Source: Bacteroidota bacterium
GTDB taxonomy: Bacteria > Bacteroidota > Rhodothermia > Rhodothermales > UBA10348
Direction of reading: 5' to 3'
Assembly (NCBI GenBank): GCA_018623785.1
Contig: JAAZVD010000031.1
Location: 1 to 10,573, forward strand
DNA length: 10,573 bases
Shown: positions 1 to 6,409 of the stretch, piece by piece
Layout of the letters: each line of letters starts with the position of its first letter
Numbering within the stretch: position 1 is the first letter of the stretch
Translations under genes and position numbers: made by a program
Notes under the pieces: generated by a model
Told to the model about the DNA's origin: nothing
Seen by the model: only the letters and a program-made list of their open reading frames with translations
Databases searched by the model: none

Positions 1-32
1 CCCCATGGCATGAGTGCCGTCAAGGCAGGTAG

Positions 33-64
33 AGCGGGACGCCGGTTGGCGTCCCGCTTTTTTT
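33..64 (+). terminator. Rho-independent terminator of an upstream unit
   Basis: A perfect 11-base-pair stem (AGCGGGACGCC at 33-43 with its complement at 48-58) closes a four-base loop, GGTT, and runs into seven consecutive T residues at 58-64. This is the classic intrinsic terminator form for plus-strand transcription. It most likely ends a gene lying to the left of the window. It also shows that an in-frame upstream start for deoA at position 14 would put the hairpin inside the coding region, which argues against that start. Confidence 0.93.
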
Positions 65-94
65 GTATTGTCAGGTTACACGGATCAGCAGGGT

Positions 95-1438
95 ATGCAC
101 GCAGTCGATTACATACGACTCAAACGGGATGGAGGGCATCTGAGCGAGGCCCAATGGCACGATCTTATCGAGCGCTATACCGACGGCCATATCCCGGACT
201 ATCAGATGTCGGCTTTCTTGATGGCTGCCTTCCTGAATGGGATGGCTGACACCGAAATGGTAGCGCTGACCGACGCCATGCTACACTCGGGTGTCGTGTT
301 GGACCTTTCTGATCTCCCGGGCCAGAAAGTCGATAAGCATTCGACCGGGGGCGTGGGTGACAAGGTATCCATTCCGTTGGCGCCAATCGTGGCAGCCTGT
401 GGGGTGCCGGTTCCCATGATATCGGGCCGTGGTCTGGGCCATACGGGCGGTACACTGGACAAACTGGAATCCATCCCGGGTTTTTCGACGTCCTTGTCCA
501 TTGAAGCCTATCGCAAGCAGCTGGCAGAGATTGGCGTGGTCATGATCGGCCAGACCGACGATATCGCTCCTGCCGACCGGAAACTGTATGCTCTTCGTGA
601 TGTGACTTCGACGGTGGAGTTCGTGCCATTCATTGCCGCCTCGATTCTGTCCAAGAAGCTGGCCGAAGGCATCGATGCTCTCCTCCTGGATGTCAAATTC
701 GGATCAGGCGCCTTCATGCAGGCCGAAAAGGATGCCCGGCATCTGGCTGAAACCCTCGTGGGGGTCAGCGAGCGATTCGGCAAACCGGCCGTAGCACTAC
801 TGACCGACATGGACCAACCCTTGGGCTGCGCTGTGGGCAATTGGCCGGAGGTGGCCGAATCCGTTATGCTCCTGCGCGGGGAAGCCCCCGAGGACCTTAT
901 GGAAGTGACGCTGGCTCTGGCCGCCGAGATGATTGTGGCCGGCAGAAAAGCGTCGACAATCGAAGAGGGCACTGCCCAAGCCAGGGAAGCCATCCGATCG
1001 GGTGCCGCGTTCGAGCGCTTCAAGGCGATGGTCACGGCGCAGGGTGGAGATCCATCCGTGGTGGATGAGCCGGGGGCTCGAATGTCAAGAGCCATCGCGG
1101 CCGACGTCCACGCGCCGGCAGATGCTCATGGATTCGTTGCCCGGATCGATGCGCTGGACGTCGGCCGCGCCATGATTGAACTCGGTGCGGGTCGCCGAAC
1201 GAAGGAGGACGACATAGACCCACTGGCCGGATGTGTGCTTCTCAAGCGTCAGGGCGACCCCGTTGTGCCTGGTGATGTACTGGCACGGGTAATGGCTTCT
1301 ACAGAGGCGCATCTGGCCCGTGCCGTAGCCGATGTGGCGCGTGCCTACCGGTATGCTCCCACCGCTACATCACCTGACTCCAGGATCCGGGATCGCTTTT
1401 CCAATGGGCGCTGGGAGGGTAGGATGACGGCAAAATGA
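95..1438 (+). CDS. deoA: Thymidine phosphorylase (pyrimidine nucleoside phosphorylase family)
   Basis: This cytosolic salvage enzyme splits thymidine and deoxyuridine with phosphate into the free base and 2-deoxyribose 1-phosphate. The 447-residue product has the usual family length (about 430-440). The phosphate-binding loop KHSTGGVGDK is at residues 81-90, the family signature SGRGLGHTGGT at 110-120, and active-site Arg168, Ser183 and Lys187 are present in their usual spacing. Residue 108, just before the signature, is Met as in E. coli DeoA (PMISGRG), not Lys as in Bacillus-type broad-specificity enzymes, so I favour thymidine phosphorylase over pyrimidine-nucleoside phosphorylase. I chose the ATG at 95 because it reproduces the family N-terminus (DYIRLKRDG); a longer in-frame ORF from 14 would cross the terminator. 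The Shine-Dalgarno site is weak. It stands alone between a terminator and a 197-base gap. The last 30 or so residues are poorly conserved. Confidence 0.95.
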   Translation: MHAVDYIRLKRDGGHLSEAQWHDLIERYTDGHIPDYQMSAFLMAAFLNGMADTEMVALTDAMLHSGVVLDLSDLPGQKVDKHSTGGVGDKVSIPLAPIVAACGVPVPMISGRGLGHTGGTLDKLESIPGFSTSLSIEAYRKQLAEIGVVMIGQTDDIAPADRKLYALRDVTSTVEFVPFIAASILSKKLAEGIDALLLDVKFGSGAFMQAEKDARHLAETLVGVSERFGKPAVALLTDMDQPLGCAVGNWPEVAESVMLLRGEAPEDLMEVTLALAAEMIVAGRKASTIEEGTAQAREAIRSGAAFERFKAMVTAQGGDPSVVDEPGARMSRAIAADVHAPADAHGFVARIDALDVGRAMIELGAGRRTKEDDIDPLAGCVLLKRQGDPVVPGDVLARVMASTEAHLARAVADVARAYRYAPTATSPDSRIRDRFSNGRWEGRMTAK

Positions 1439-1550
1439 GGGCAGATTCGTATTAAATGAATCTAGGCGGCATTGCCCTCGTAAGAACCCATCCAGGGCTA
1501 TCCTCGTTTACCGGTACGATGCGCGCGTTGCCCCTTCTCTGTCGTCGTGA

Positions 1551-1565
1551 TGGGCCTGCACATGC
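1551..1565 (+). promoter_or_regulatory. Possible sigma-54-type promoter before pspA
   Basis: In the 197-base gap between deoA and pspA the sequence TGGGCCTGCACATGC keeps the TGG and GC elements 12 bases apart, as in the sigma-54 consensus TGGCACG-N4-TTGC, with 8 of 11 defined positions matching by my count. Start of transcription would fall near 1577, giving a leader of roughly 59 bases before the pspA ATG. In E. coli pspA is sigma-54 dependent, which makes the match interesting, but the -24 box is imperfect and one such match in GC-rich DNA can occur by chance. An AT-rich patch at 1570-1580 (TAATTATATTC) could instead be part of a housekeeping -10 region, though I see no good -35 partner. 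Apart from two weak hairpins the gap shows nothing else. Confidence 0.2.
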
Positions 1566-1635
1566 GCCGTAATTATATTCATGGCGGTCATGACGGGACC
1601 CCTTTCTCCCTCTCACTCAACGCAGCAAGAACGAC

Positions 1636-2403
1636 ATGTCGATCTGGGCACGCTTCACGCGCTTCGTAAAATCCGTCTTTGGCGGCGCTATATCTGCGCT
1701 GGAAGACCCCAAACTCATTCTTGAGCAGAACATTCGGGAGTTGAACGATCAGGTCCCCCGGATGAATGAGAACATCGCGACGGTAAAGGCCAACGTGATG
1801 ATGCTCCAGAAGGAGGTCAAGAAATACGAGAAGGAACTTGCCGATGTGACGGCCAAGATCAAAGCCGGCATCCAGGCCGGTCGGGATGACATTGCCGAGC
1901 GTTATGCCGTGCGTCTCGAGGGCGTCAGGGAAAATCTGGCCAGCACGAAGGAGCAGCTGAAGTACGCTTCGGTTGCCTATGACAAGGCGCTACAGGTCAA
2001 AAAAGCCTTTATGCGCGAAAAAGAGCGCAAGATTGCCGAGGCCAAAGAGGCCCTGCGGGCCCACGAACGGGCCAAGTGGCAGGCCAAGGTGGCTGATACG
2101 CTCGAGTCATTTGAAGTAACGGGAATTGACCAGACCCACGACGAAATGATCACGCGGCTGCAGGAGCAGACGGCGCGTAACGAGGCCCGCATGGAGATGG
2201 CGCTGGATTCGGTTGATTCCGAGGCACTGAAAATCGAGGAAGATGCGCAGAAGATCCGGGCTTCGGAGCTCGTCAAGCAGTTCAAGCTTGAAATGGGCGT
2301 CGGCGATACGGGTAGCACAACGGAGGAGGCACAACTGGAGGTGCCCGAAAAGGAATCAGATACGGGTGGCAAGACCATCGGTCGCGAGCGGACACAGAAT
2401 TGA
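1636..2403 (+). CDS. pspA: PspA/IM30 family envelope stress protein
   Basis: PspA proteins are peripheral inner-membrane proteins of the ESCRT-III/Vipp1 superfamily that form helical or ring assemblies on damaged membranes and help keep the proton gradient. This 255-residue product starts with an amphipathic helix (residues 1-20, SIWARFTRFVKSVFGG) followed by the family's DPK motif (24-26) in an ALEDPKLILEQ context. A long charged alpha-helical hairpin covers about 27-145 and further helices reach about 225. E. coli PspA has 222 residues; the extra length here is an acidic, probably disordered linker ending in the basic motif KTIGR (246-250), which is repeated at the end of the next gene. No PspF, PspB or PspC is seen nearby, so control must differ from the E. 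coli system. It heads a tight plus-strand cluster with two membrane-related genes. The family call is secure; the C-terminal tag is an observation without known function. Confidence 0.95.
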   Translation: MSIWARFTRFVKSVFGGAISALEDPKLILEQNIRELNDQVPRMNENIATVKANVMMLQKEVKKYEKELADVTAKIKAGIQAGRDDIAERYAVRLEGVRENLASTKEQLKYASVAYDKALQVKKAFMREKERKIAEAKEALRAHERAKWQAKVADTLESFEVTGIDQTHDEMITRLQEQTARNEARMEMALDSVDSEALKIEEDAQKIRASELVKQFKLEMGVGDTGSTTEEAQLEVPEKESDTGGKTIGRERTQN

Positions 2404-2433
2404 CCACCTGAATCCAGGTAATGTGCCGTGCCA

Positions 2434-2802
2434 ATGACTCCCGAGGAATATGAGCGCTTCAAGGAGGCCGAGAAGGCGCACCTGCGCCAGCTCCGTGAGC
2501 TGAAGAAGACACATGAGCAGCTCAGCCGCAAAGCTCGTATCTCGCAAGCCGTTACGGACATGACGGAAGGCGTTCGATCCCTCTTTAATGAGCACGAAGA
2601 GATGATGGCCCGGCTTGAGCGGGATACTTTCGAGTCGGAGGCCCGCTTGGACGTGGCGCTTGACCATATCGAGGCCGAAGGCACCGTACCCGAAGAACCG
2701 GAAGCAGTTGATTCTGAGGCGGACAAGCCTTCGGGATCCCGCGCAGTAGACGCTTCTGCAGAACACCCCCCCGAAAAAACCATTGGCCGTATGAAACGTT
2801 GA
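2434..2802 (+). CDS. Mini-PspA: short paralogue of the PspA C-terminal half
   Basis: This 122-residue protein aligns without gaps to the late helices of the preceding PspA: residues 54-83 match PspA 168-197 with 13 identities in 30 (for example HEEM, ARL, SEARL, ALD). It has no amphipathic membrane-binding helix, no DPK motif and no long first hairpin. The N-terminus (TPEEYERFKEAEKAHLRQL) is a charged helix likely to form a coiled coil. After residue 83 comes an acidic, Pro/Ser-rich linker, and the chain ends in KTIGR (115-119), the same tail as PspA. The gene lies 30 bases behind pspA. I chose the ATG at 2434; an in-frame GTG at 2428 would add two residues and sits better behind an AGG. I infer a partner or regulator that joins or caps PspA assemblies, but no function is shown. 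It could also be a remnant of a duplication, although the intact frame and tail argue for a working gene. Confidence 0.85.
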   Translation: MTPEEYERFKEAEKAHLRQLRELKKTHEQLSRKARISQAVTDMTEGVRSLFNEHEEMMARLERDTFESEARLDVALDHIEAEGTVPEEPEAVDSEADKPSGSRAVDASAEHPPEKTIGRMKR

Positions 2803-2862
2803 CCCGAAATCCGATCTGACCATCGGTCTGCGGTCTGTCATGCTACTGCTACCCAACCCGAC

Positions 2863-3732
2863 GTGCGTCGAAAACAATCTCATATCAATTACACCCGGGA
2901 GGCATTCCTGCATCCATGGAATCTTGCTTTCCTGATGGCAGCAATGATGGTGGCCGTCGGTGTCTCTTTTTCAGGAGCGACGTGGCCCTTTGACGTAGCG
3001 CTCCTGGTAGCCTCGGGTCTTGAGCTTGCCTACCTCGGTTCAATGCCACGAAACGAACGGTTTCGCAAGGTCATTCGTTCGCGTCACGCAGCCGAGCACG
3101 CCAAGCCGCTTTCTCAAAAAGAACTGTTTCAGACGCTGGCGGCGCCAGATCGTAGACGATATGCCGGTCTGCGCAAGCTTGAAAAGGACATCAGATCGAA
3201 CTACGCCAAACTGAGTTATGCCTCGCAGGGCATGCTGGATTCCCATCTTCGCAAGATTGACGGTCTGCTCGAATCCTACATGAAGCTCCTTTACCAGAAG
3301 GAGCGTTACGATTTTTCCCTGCGAGCGGGCATGGAGTCCGAAATTTTACGCGCCATTACGGCCCTTCGCGTTGATATGGAGGATGACTCCCCCAGGGTAA
3401 AAGCCATCAAAGCACGCAGGCTGCGCATTCTTGAGCAGCGTCTCGAGCGCTCCAAGAAGGGGCAGGAAAACCTCGAAATCATCGAGGCACAGGTGGCCAC
3501 GATAGAGGACGTTGTCAAATACATCCATGAGCAATCCCTGACCTTGCGCAATCCGGAAGAAATCTCCTTCCAACTCGACACCCTCCTGTCTGAGATCGAA
3601 GAAACAAGAGCTTCCGTTGAGGAGCTCGAAGACGTGTTCGCCTCGCCCGATGATCTGCTCGGCGGCATGGATACGTTCGATAGTCCTGTCGTAGAGACGG
3701 CTGGCACGGATCGGACGAGGGTATCGGAGTAG
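2863..3732 (+). CDS. Two-helix membrane protein with coiled-coil cytoplasmic domain, PspA-linked
   Basis: I do not recognise a named family. The 289-residue product has a short N-terminus with the motif FLHPWN (15-20), two hydrophobic segments at about 19-37 and 42-60 that read as a membrane hairpin, then about 200 residues of highly charged helix rich in Lys, Arg, Glu and Leu (about 63-255), and an acidic tail. The charge pattern suggests the long helical part is in the cytosol. Only GTG at 2863 gives an N-terminus ahead of the first hydrophobic segment: no in-frame ATG occurs between the upstream stop at 2800 and Met25, which lies inside that segment. The gene follows mini-PspA by 60 bases in the same reading frame. 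By position and shape it could anchor or sense the state of the PspA proteins, in the way PspB/PspC or LiaF do elsewhere, but it shares no sequence features with those that I can see. Function unknown. Confidence 0.82.
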   Translation: MRRKQSHINYTREAFLHPWNLAFLMAAMMVAVGVSFSGATWPFDVALLVASGLELAYLGSMPRNERFRKVIRSRHAAEHAKPLSQKELFQTLAAPDRRRYAGLRKLEKDIRSNYAKLSYASQGMLDSHLRKIDGLLESYMKLLYQKERYDFSLRAGMESEILRAITALRVDMEDDSPRVKAIKARRLRILEQRLERSKKGQENLEIIEAQVATIEDVVKYIHEQSLTLRNPEEISFQLDTLLSEIEETRASVEELEDVFASPDDLLGGMDTFDSPVVETAGTDRTRVSE

Positions 3733-3797
3733 CAGCGGGCGCACTCCCGGATTCGGTGTATCTTGCTACCGCGTTTTCCTCATCATGTCTGTATATC

Positions 3798-4580
3798 ATG
3801 TCCTACGATACGCTCTTGGTCGACGTTGACGACGTCGGTATAGCAACCGTAACCGTCAACCGTCCTGACAAATTGAATGCCCTCAATGCGCAGGTCATGG
3901 ACGATCTCGATCACTTTTTTGAGACGGCAGAGCGGGAGGCATCCATTCGGGGCGTTATCCTCATGGGTGCGGGTCCGAAGAGTTTTGTTGCCGGTGCAGA
4001 TATTGCCAAGTTTAAGGAATTGGATGGTGCATCCGGGAAAGCGTTTGCCGATCGGGGGCAGGCTGTCTTCAACCGGATTGAAAATCTGCCCAAGCCAGTT
4101 ATTGCTGCTGTGAATGGGTTTGCCTTGGGTGGCGGCAGCGAACTGGCTCTGGCCTGTCATCTCCGCGTTGCCTCTGAAACCGCTGTATTCGGACAGCCTG
4201 AGGTCAATTTGGGCATTCTCCCAGGGTATGGCGGTACGCAACGCTTGCCCCGCTTGGTCGGCCTTGGCATTGCTACCGAATTGGTTCTAACGGGCGCCAT
4301 GATCACGGCAGACAGGGCATACGCAATCGGTTTGGTCAACGCGGTTGCATCACCGGATGAGCTAATGGAAGCAACCCGCACAATGATGGCTACCATTCTT
4401 TCCAAGGCGCCGTTGGCTGTGGCCAAATCACTTCGGGCACTGCGTGTGGCGGATCAGCCGTTGGCTGAGGGATTGAGGGTCGAAGCGGACCTTTTTGGGG
4501 AAGCCTGCGACACAGCGGACTTCGAGGAAGGGGTGGACGCCTTTCTGAGTAAGCGCAAGCCATTGTTCAGAGGTCGGTAG
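3798..4580 (+). CDS. Enoyl-CoA hydratase (crotonase family)
   Basis: Crotonases hydrate trans-2-enoyl-CoA to 3-hydroxyacyl-CoA, usually in fatty-acid or amino-acid breakdown. The 260-residue protein has the normal family length. The first oxyanion-hole segment, VAGADIAKF, is at 64-72 and the second, NGFALGGGSEL, at 106-116. Both catalytic glutamates of the hydratase subgroup are present, Glu115 (GGGSELAL) and Glu135 (GQPEVNLGILPG), so a true hydratase is more likely than an isomerase or decarboxylase relative. The substrate cannot be read from sequence; short-chain enoyl-CoA is the usual choice. I chose the ATG at 3798 (MSYDTLLV) over an in-frame ATG at 3756, because the latter adds 14 residues that do not fit the family. 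The gene lies 65 bases after the membrane coiled-coil gene and 11 bases before the CNNM gene, so it is probably cotranscribed at least with the latter. No other beta-oxidation gene is in the window. Confidence 0.93.
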   Translation: MSYDTLLVDVDDVGIATVTVNRPDKLNALNAQVMDDLDHFFETAEREASIRGVILMGAGPKSFVAGADIAKFKELDGASGKAFADRGQAVFNRIENLPKPVIAAVNGFALGGGSELALACHLRVASETAVFGQPEVNLGILPGYGGTQRLPRLVGLGIATELVLTGAMITADRAYAIGLVNAVASPDELMEATRTMMATILSKAPLAVAKSLRALRVADQPLAEGLRVEADLFGEACDTADFEEGVDAFLSKRKPLFRGR

Positions 4581-4586
4581 GAAAGG
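4579..4586 (+). promoter_or_regulatory. Shine-Dalgarno site of the CNNM/CorC gene
   Basis: The sequence AGGAAAGG overlaps the TAG stop of the enoyl-CoA hydratase gene and ends five bases before the ATG at 4592. It is the clearest ribosome binding site in the window, where most starts have weak ones. It fixes the start of the transporter gene and suggests translation linked to the gene before it. Confidence 0.7.
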
Positions 4587-4591
4587 CTCCC

Positions 4592-5884
4592 ATGGAAATT
4601 GCCGTCATACTTTTGACATTGACCTTCAGCGCGTTCTTTTCTGGATCCGAGATTGCGTTTGTTGCGGCCAACAGGTTGCGGGTGGAGGTTTTTGCACGTC
4701 GTGGTGGAACGGTGGGTCGAATCGTTTCCAGTTTCCTTGAGGAGCCCGCTACGCTGCTGACTACCACGTTGGTCGGAAACAACCTGGCCCTGGTCCTCTA
4801 CTCCACGCTCGTTGCGCTGTATCTCGAGGCACCCCTTCAGCTGTTCTTTGGAGACCTGCTAGGTATGCCCGGCGCTGCCGATATCCTTGCCCTGTCGGTA
4901 CAGACGATCATTGCGTCGGTGGTTGTCCTCGTTGTGGGCGAAATCATCCCCAAATCCATTCTCCGAGAGATTGCCAACAAGGCCGTTTTTTGGCTGGCCG
5001 TGCCGCTCAAGATCACCTATTTCCTGCTGCTCCCCATGATTCTCGTCTCCCGATGGACAGCCTCTTTTCTGATGAAGGCTGTACGGATAGATTCGGACTC
5101 GTTTTCGGAGTTCATCCGTCGGGATTTTGAGCTGCTCATCGAGGAGAGCAAACGATCCGGGGAGTTGGATCTGGATGAAGAGGAGTCTACGCTGGTGTCC
5201 AACGTCTTTGCCATGGGTACCATCCGGCTCAAGGAATCCATGGTACCGCGCACCGAGATCATTGCCGTTGATCAAACGGCAACCATTGATGCACTGCGGG
5301 CTCTCTTCGTGGACACGGGACATTCAAAAATCCCGATCTATGCCGAAAACATCGACAATATTGTCGGGGTGGCCTTTGCGAAGGATTTGTTCACCAATCC
5401 CGGCTCTATTGAGGAGATCATCCGTCCGGCTACATTTGCTCCCGAGACCAAGCTCTCCAAGGAGCTCCTTCAGGAATTTCTGGACACCAACACCTCGATT
5501 GCTATCGTTATCGATGAGTACGGAGGGACGGCAGGTCTGGTCACGTCCGAAGATCTCTTGGAGGAAATTTTTGGCGACATCCAAGACGAGTTTGACGTGG
5601 ATGAAAACATGCTCCGCATTCTGGGTGATGATGCGGTTATTGCCAGTGGCCGACTCGAAATTGATGCCCTGACGGAGGCCAGCACCATCACATTGCCCGA
5701 TGGGGATTTCGAAACCGTGGCTGGTTATATCCTCGAGCGTCTCGGCACGATTCCCAAGGTCAGGGACGAGTTCGAGGTGGACGGGTACCGCTTTGTGGTT
5801 TTGCGCGCCACCGCCAATCGAATAGACCTGGTTCGCATCTCGAAGGTGCCGCTCATGGAGCAGGCCGAAGGTCCGGCTCTCTAG
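4592..5884 (+). CDS. CNNM/CorC-type transporter with CBS pair (hemolysin C family)
   Basis: Members of this family are inner-membrane proteins linked to Mg2+ (or Co2+) export, with a DUF21/CNNM transmembrane domain, a cytosolic CBS pair that senses nucleotide, and a CorC/HlyC C-terminal domain. All three are visible in this 430-residue protein. The membrane part (1 to about 165) carries FSGSE (16-20), VGNN (61-64) and GEIIPK (116-121), all family landmarks. The CBS pair runs from MVPR (217-220) to about 330 and includes EYGGTAGLVTSEDLLEEI (309-326). The CorC_HlyC domain fills about 345-425. Bacteroidota use a relative, GldE, beside gliding genes, but no gliding gene is seen here, so I give no symbol. 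The older 'hemolysin' label does not mean a toxin. The start has a good Shine-Dalgarno site. The stop codon overlaps that of the converging minus-strand gene. Confidence 0.93.
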   Translation: MEIAVILLTLTFSAFFSGSEIAFVAANRLRVEVFARRGGTVGRIVSSFLEEPATLLTTTLVGNNLALVLYSTLVALYLEAPLQLFFGDLLGMPGAADILALSVQTIIASVVVLVVGEIIPKSILREIANKAVFWLAVPLKITYFLLLPMILVSRWTASFLMKAVRIDSDSFSEFIRRDFELLIEESKRSGELDLDEEESTLVSNVFAMGTIRLKESMVPRTEIIAVDQTATIDALRALFVDTGHSKIPIYAENIDNIVGVAFAKDLFTNPGSIEEIIRPATFAPETKLSKELLQEFLDTNTSIAIVIDEYGGTAGLVTSEDLLEEIFGDIQDEFDVDENMLRILGDDAVIASGRLEIDALTEASTITLPDGDFETVAGYILERLGTIPKVRDEFEVDGYRFVVLRATANRIDLVRISKVPLMEQAEGPAL

Positions 5885-6402
5885 ACAGCTGCCTCAATGT
5901 GTCGGATGTGCGCGGCGATGAGTCGCACATGAGCGCTCATACGATCGACGGCTCCCGATGCCGCCAGGCGTTCTTCCGGTCCCGTCGGCATACCCGGGGG
6001 GCTGATGCGTCCCATCCAGAGTAGCATGGCGTTTTTGAGCACTGACCCGGTTGGAAGGGTAGCCTTTTGCAGATGTGTGCCGTAGAAGGCAATCTTGCGT
6101 TCGAGCCGCTTCCCGATCTCCGCGCCGCGCTCTGCGTGACCGGCGTCGTCGCTTTCCAGCATGGCTGAGCCTACCAGATAATCCCGGTACAGGAATGGAG
6201 CCAGCAGCAAGGACTCACTGAGCACGTCCTGTCCCGTCGATGAGGTTGCCTCGATGGCACGAGCGGTTGCCGTGGCTGCCAAACTCAAGCTTTCTTCGGC
6301 CACCATTTCCGGGTCCGCATCGGTAAGATGCACCATGGCTATGCCGCTCAGCTCTTGACTGACCGAGAACAATCCAAGGGTTGTGAATACGGCTGACTGC
6401 AT
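5881..6402 (-). CDS. Hypothetical protein downstream of floA
   Basis: I do not recognise this 173-residue protein. It reads as mostly alpha-helical and soluble: no signal peptide or convincing membrane segment, no cysteine, and no motif known to me. The N-terminus (MQSAVFTTLGLFSVSQELSG) is mildly hydrophobic, the middle is acidic and Ala/Ser-rich, and the C-terminal third has an Arg/His-rich helix (RMSAHVRLIAAHIRHIEAAV). I chose the ATG at 6402, which has AAGGA about 11 bases upstream on the minus strand and lies 7 bases past the floA stop. An in-frame ATG at 6438 would overlap floA by 29 bases. The tight spacing says it is translated from the floA message, so a role linked to FloA or to the membrane is possible but not shown. 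It is the last gene of the minus-strand run. Confidence 0.8.
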   Translation of the reverse strand: MQSAVFTTLGLFSVSQELSGIAMVHLTDADPEMVAEESLSLAATATARAIEATSSTGQDVLSESLLLAPFLYRDYLVGSAMLESDDAGHAERGAEIGKRLERKIAFYGTHLQKATLPTGSVLKNAMLLWMGRISPPGMPTGPEERLAASGAVDRMSAHVRLIAAHIRHIEAAV

Positions 6403-6409
6403 GGGGTAG

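Noticed and set aside
1-13. Possible last codons of an upstream gene ending in TGA at 11-13
   Set aside because: Only four codons are visible. The terminator at 33-64 makes a gene end here likely, but three residues cannot support a call.
14-94. In-frame upstream extension of deoA from an ATG at 14
   Set aside because: It would add 27 residues that cross the terminator hairpin and do not fit the family; starting at 95 gives the standard N-terminus and the standard active-site numbering.
508-1095. 195-residue minus-strand open frame opposite deoA
   Set aside because: It lies wholly opposite a well-conserved gene, is Ser/Ala/Arg-rich and shows no domain; it is a by-product of codon bias.
1443-1498. 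Weak hairpins after deoA (AGATTC/GAATCT at 1443-1463 and GCCCT/AGGGC at 1474-1498)
   Set aside because: Short stems with 9- and 15-base loops and no T-run; not enough for a terminator.
1977-2783. 268-residue minus-strand open frame across pspA and mini-pspA
   Set aside because: It is Ser-rich low-complexity antisense to two PspA-family genes with no recognisable motif.
5906-5930. Inverted repeat ATGTGCG/CGCACAT near the convergent gene ends
   Set aside because: A seven-base stem with an 11-base loop inside a coding region and no T-run on either strand; not a credible terminator.
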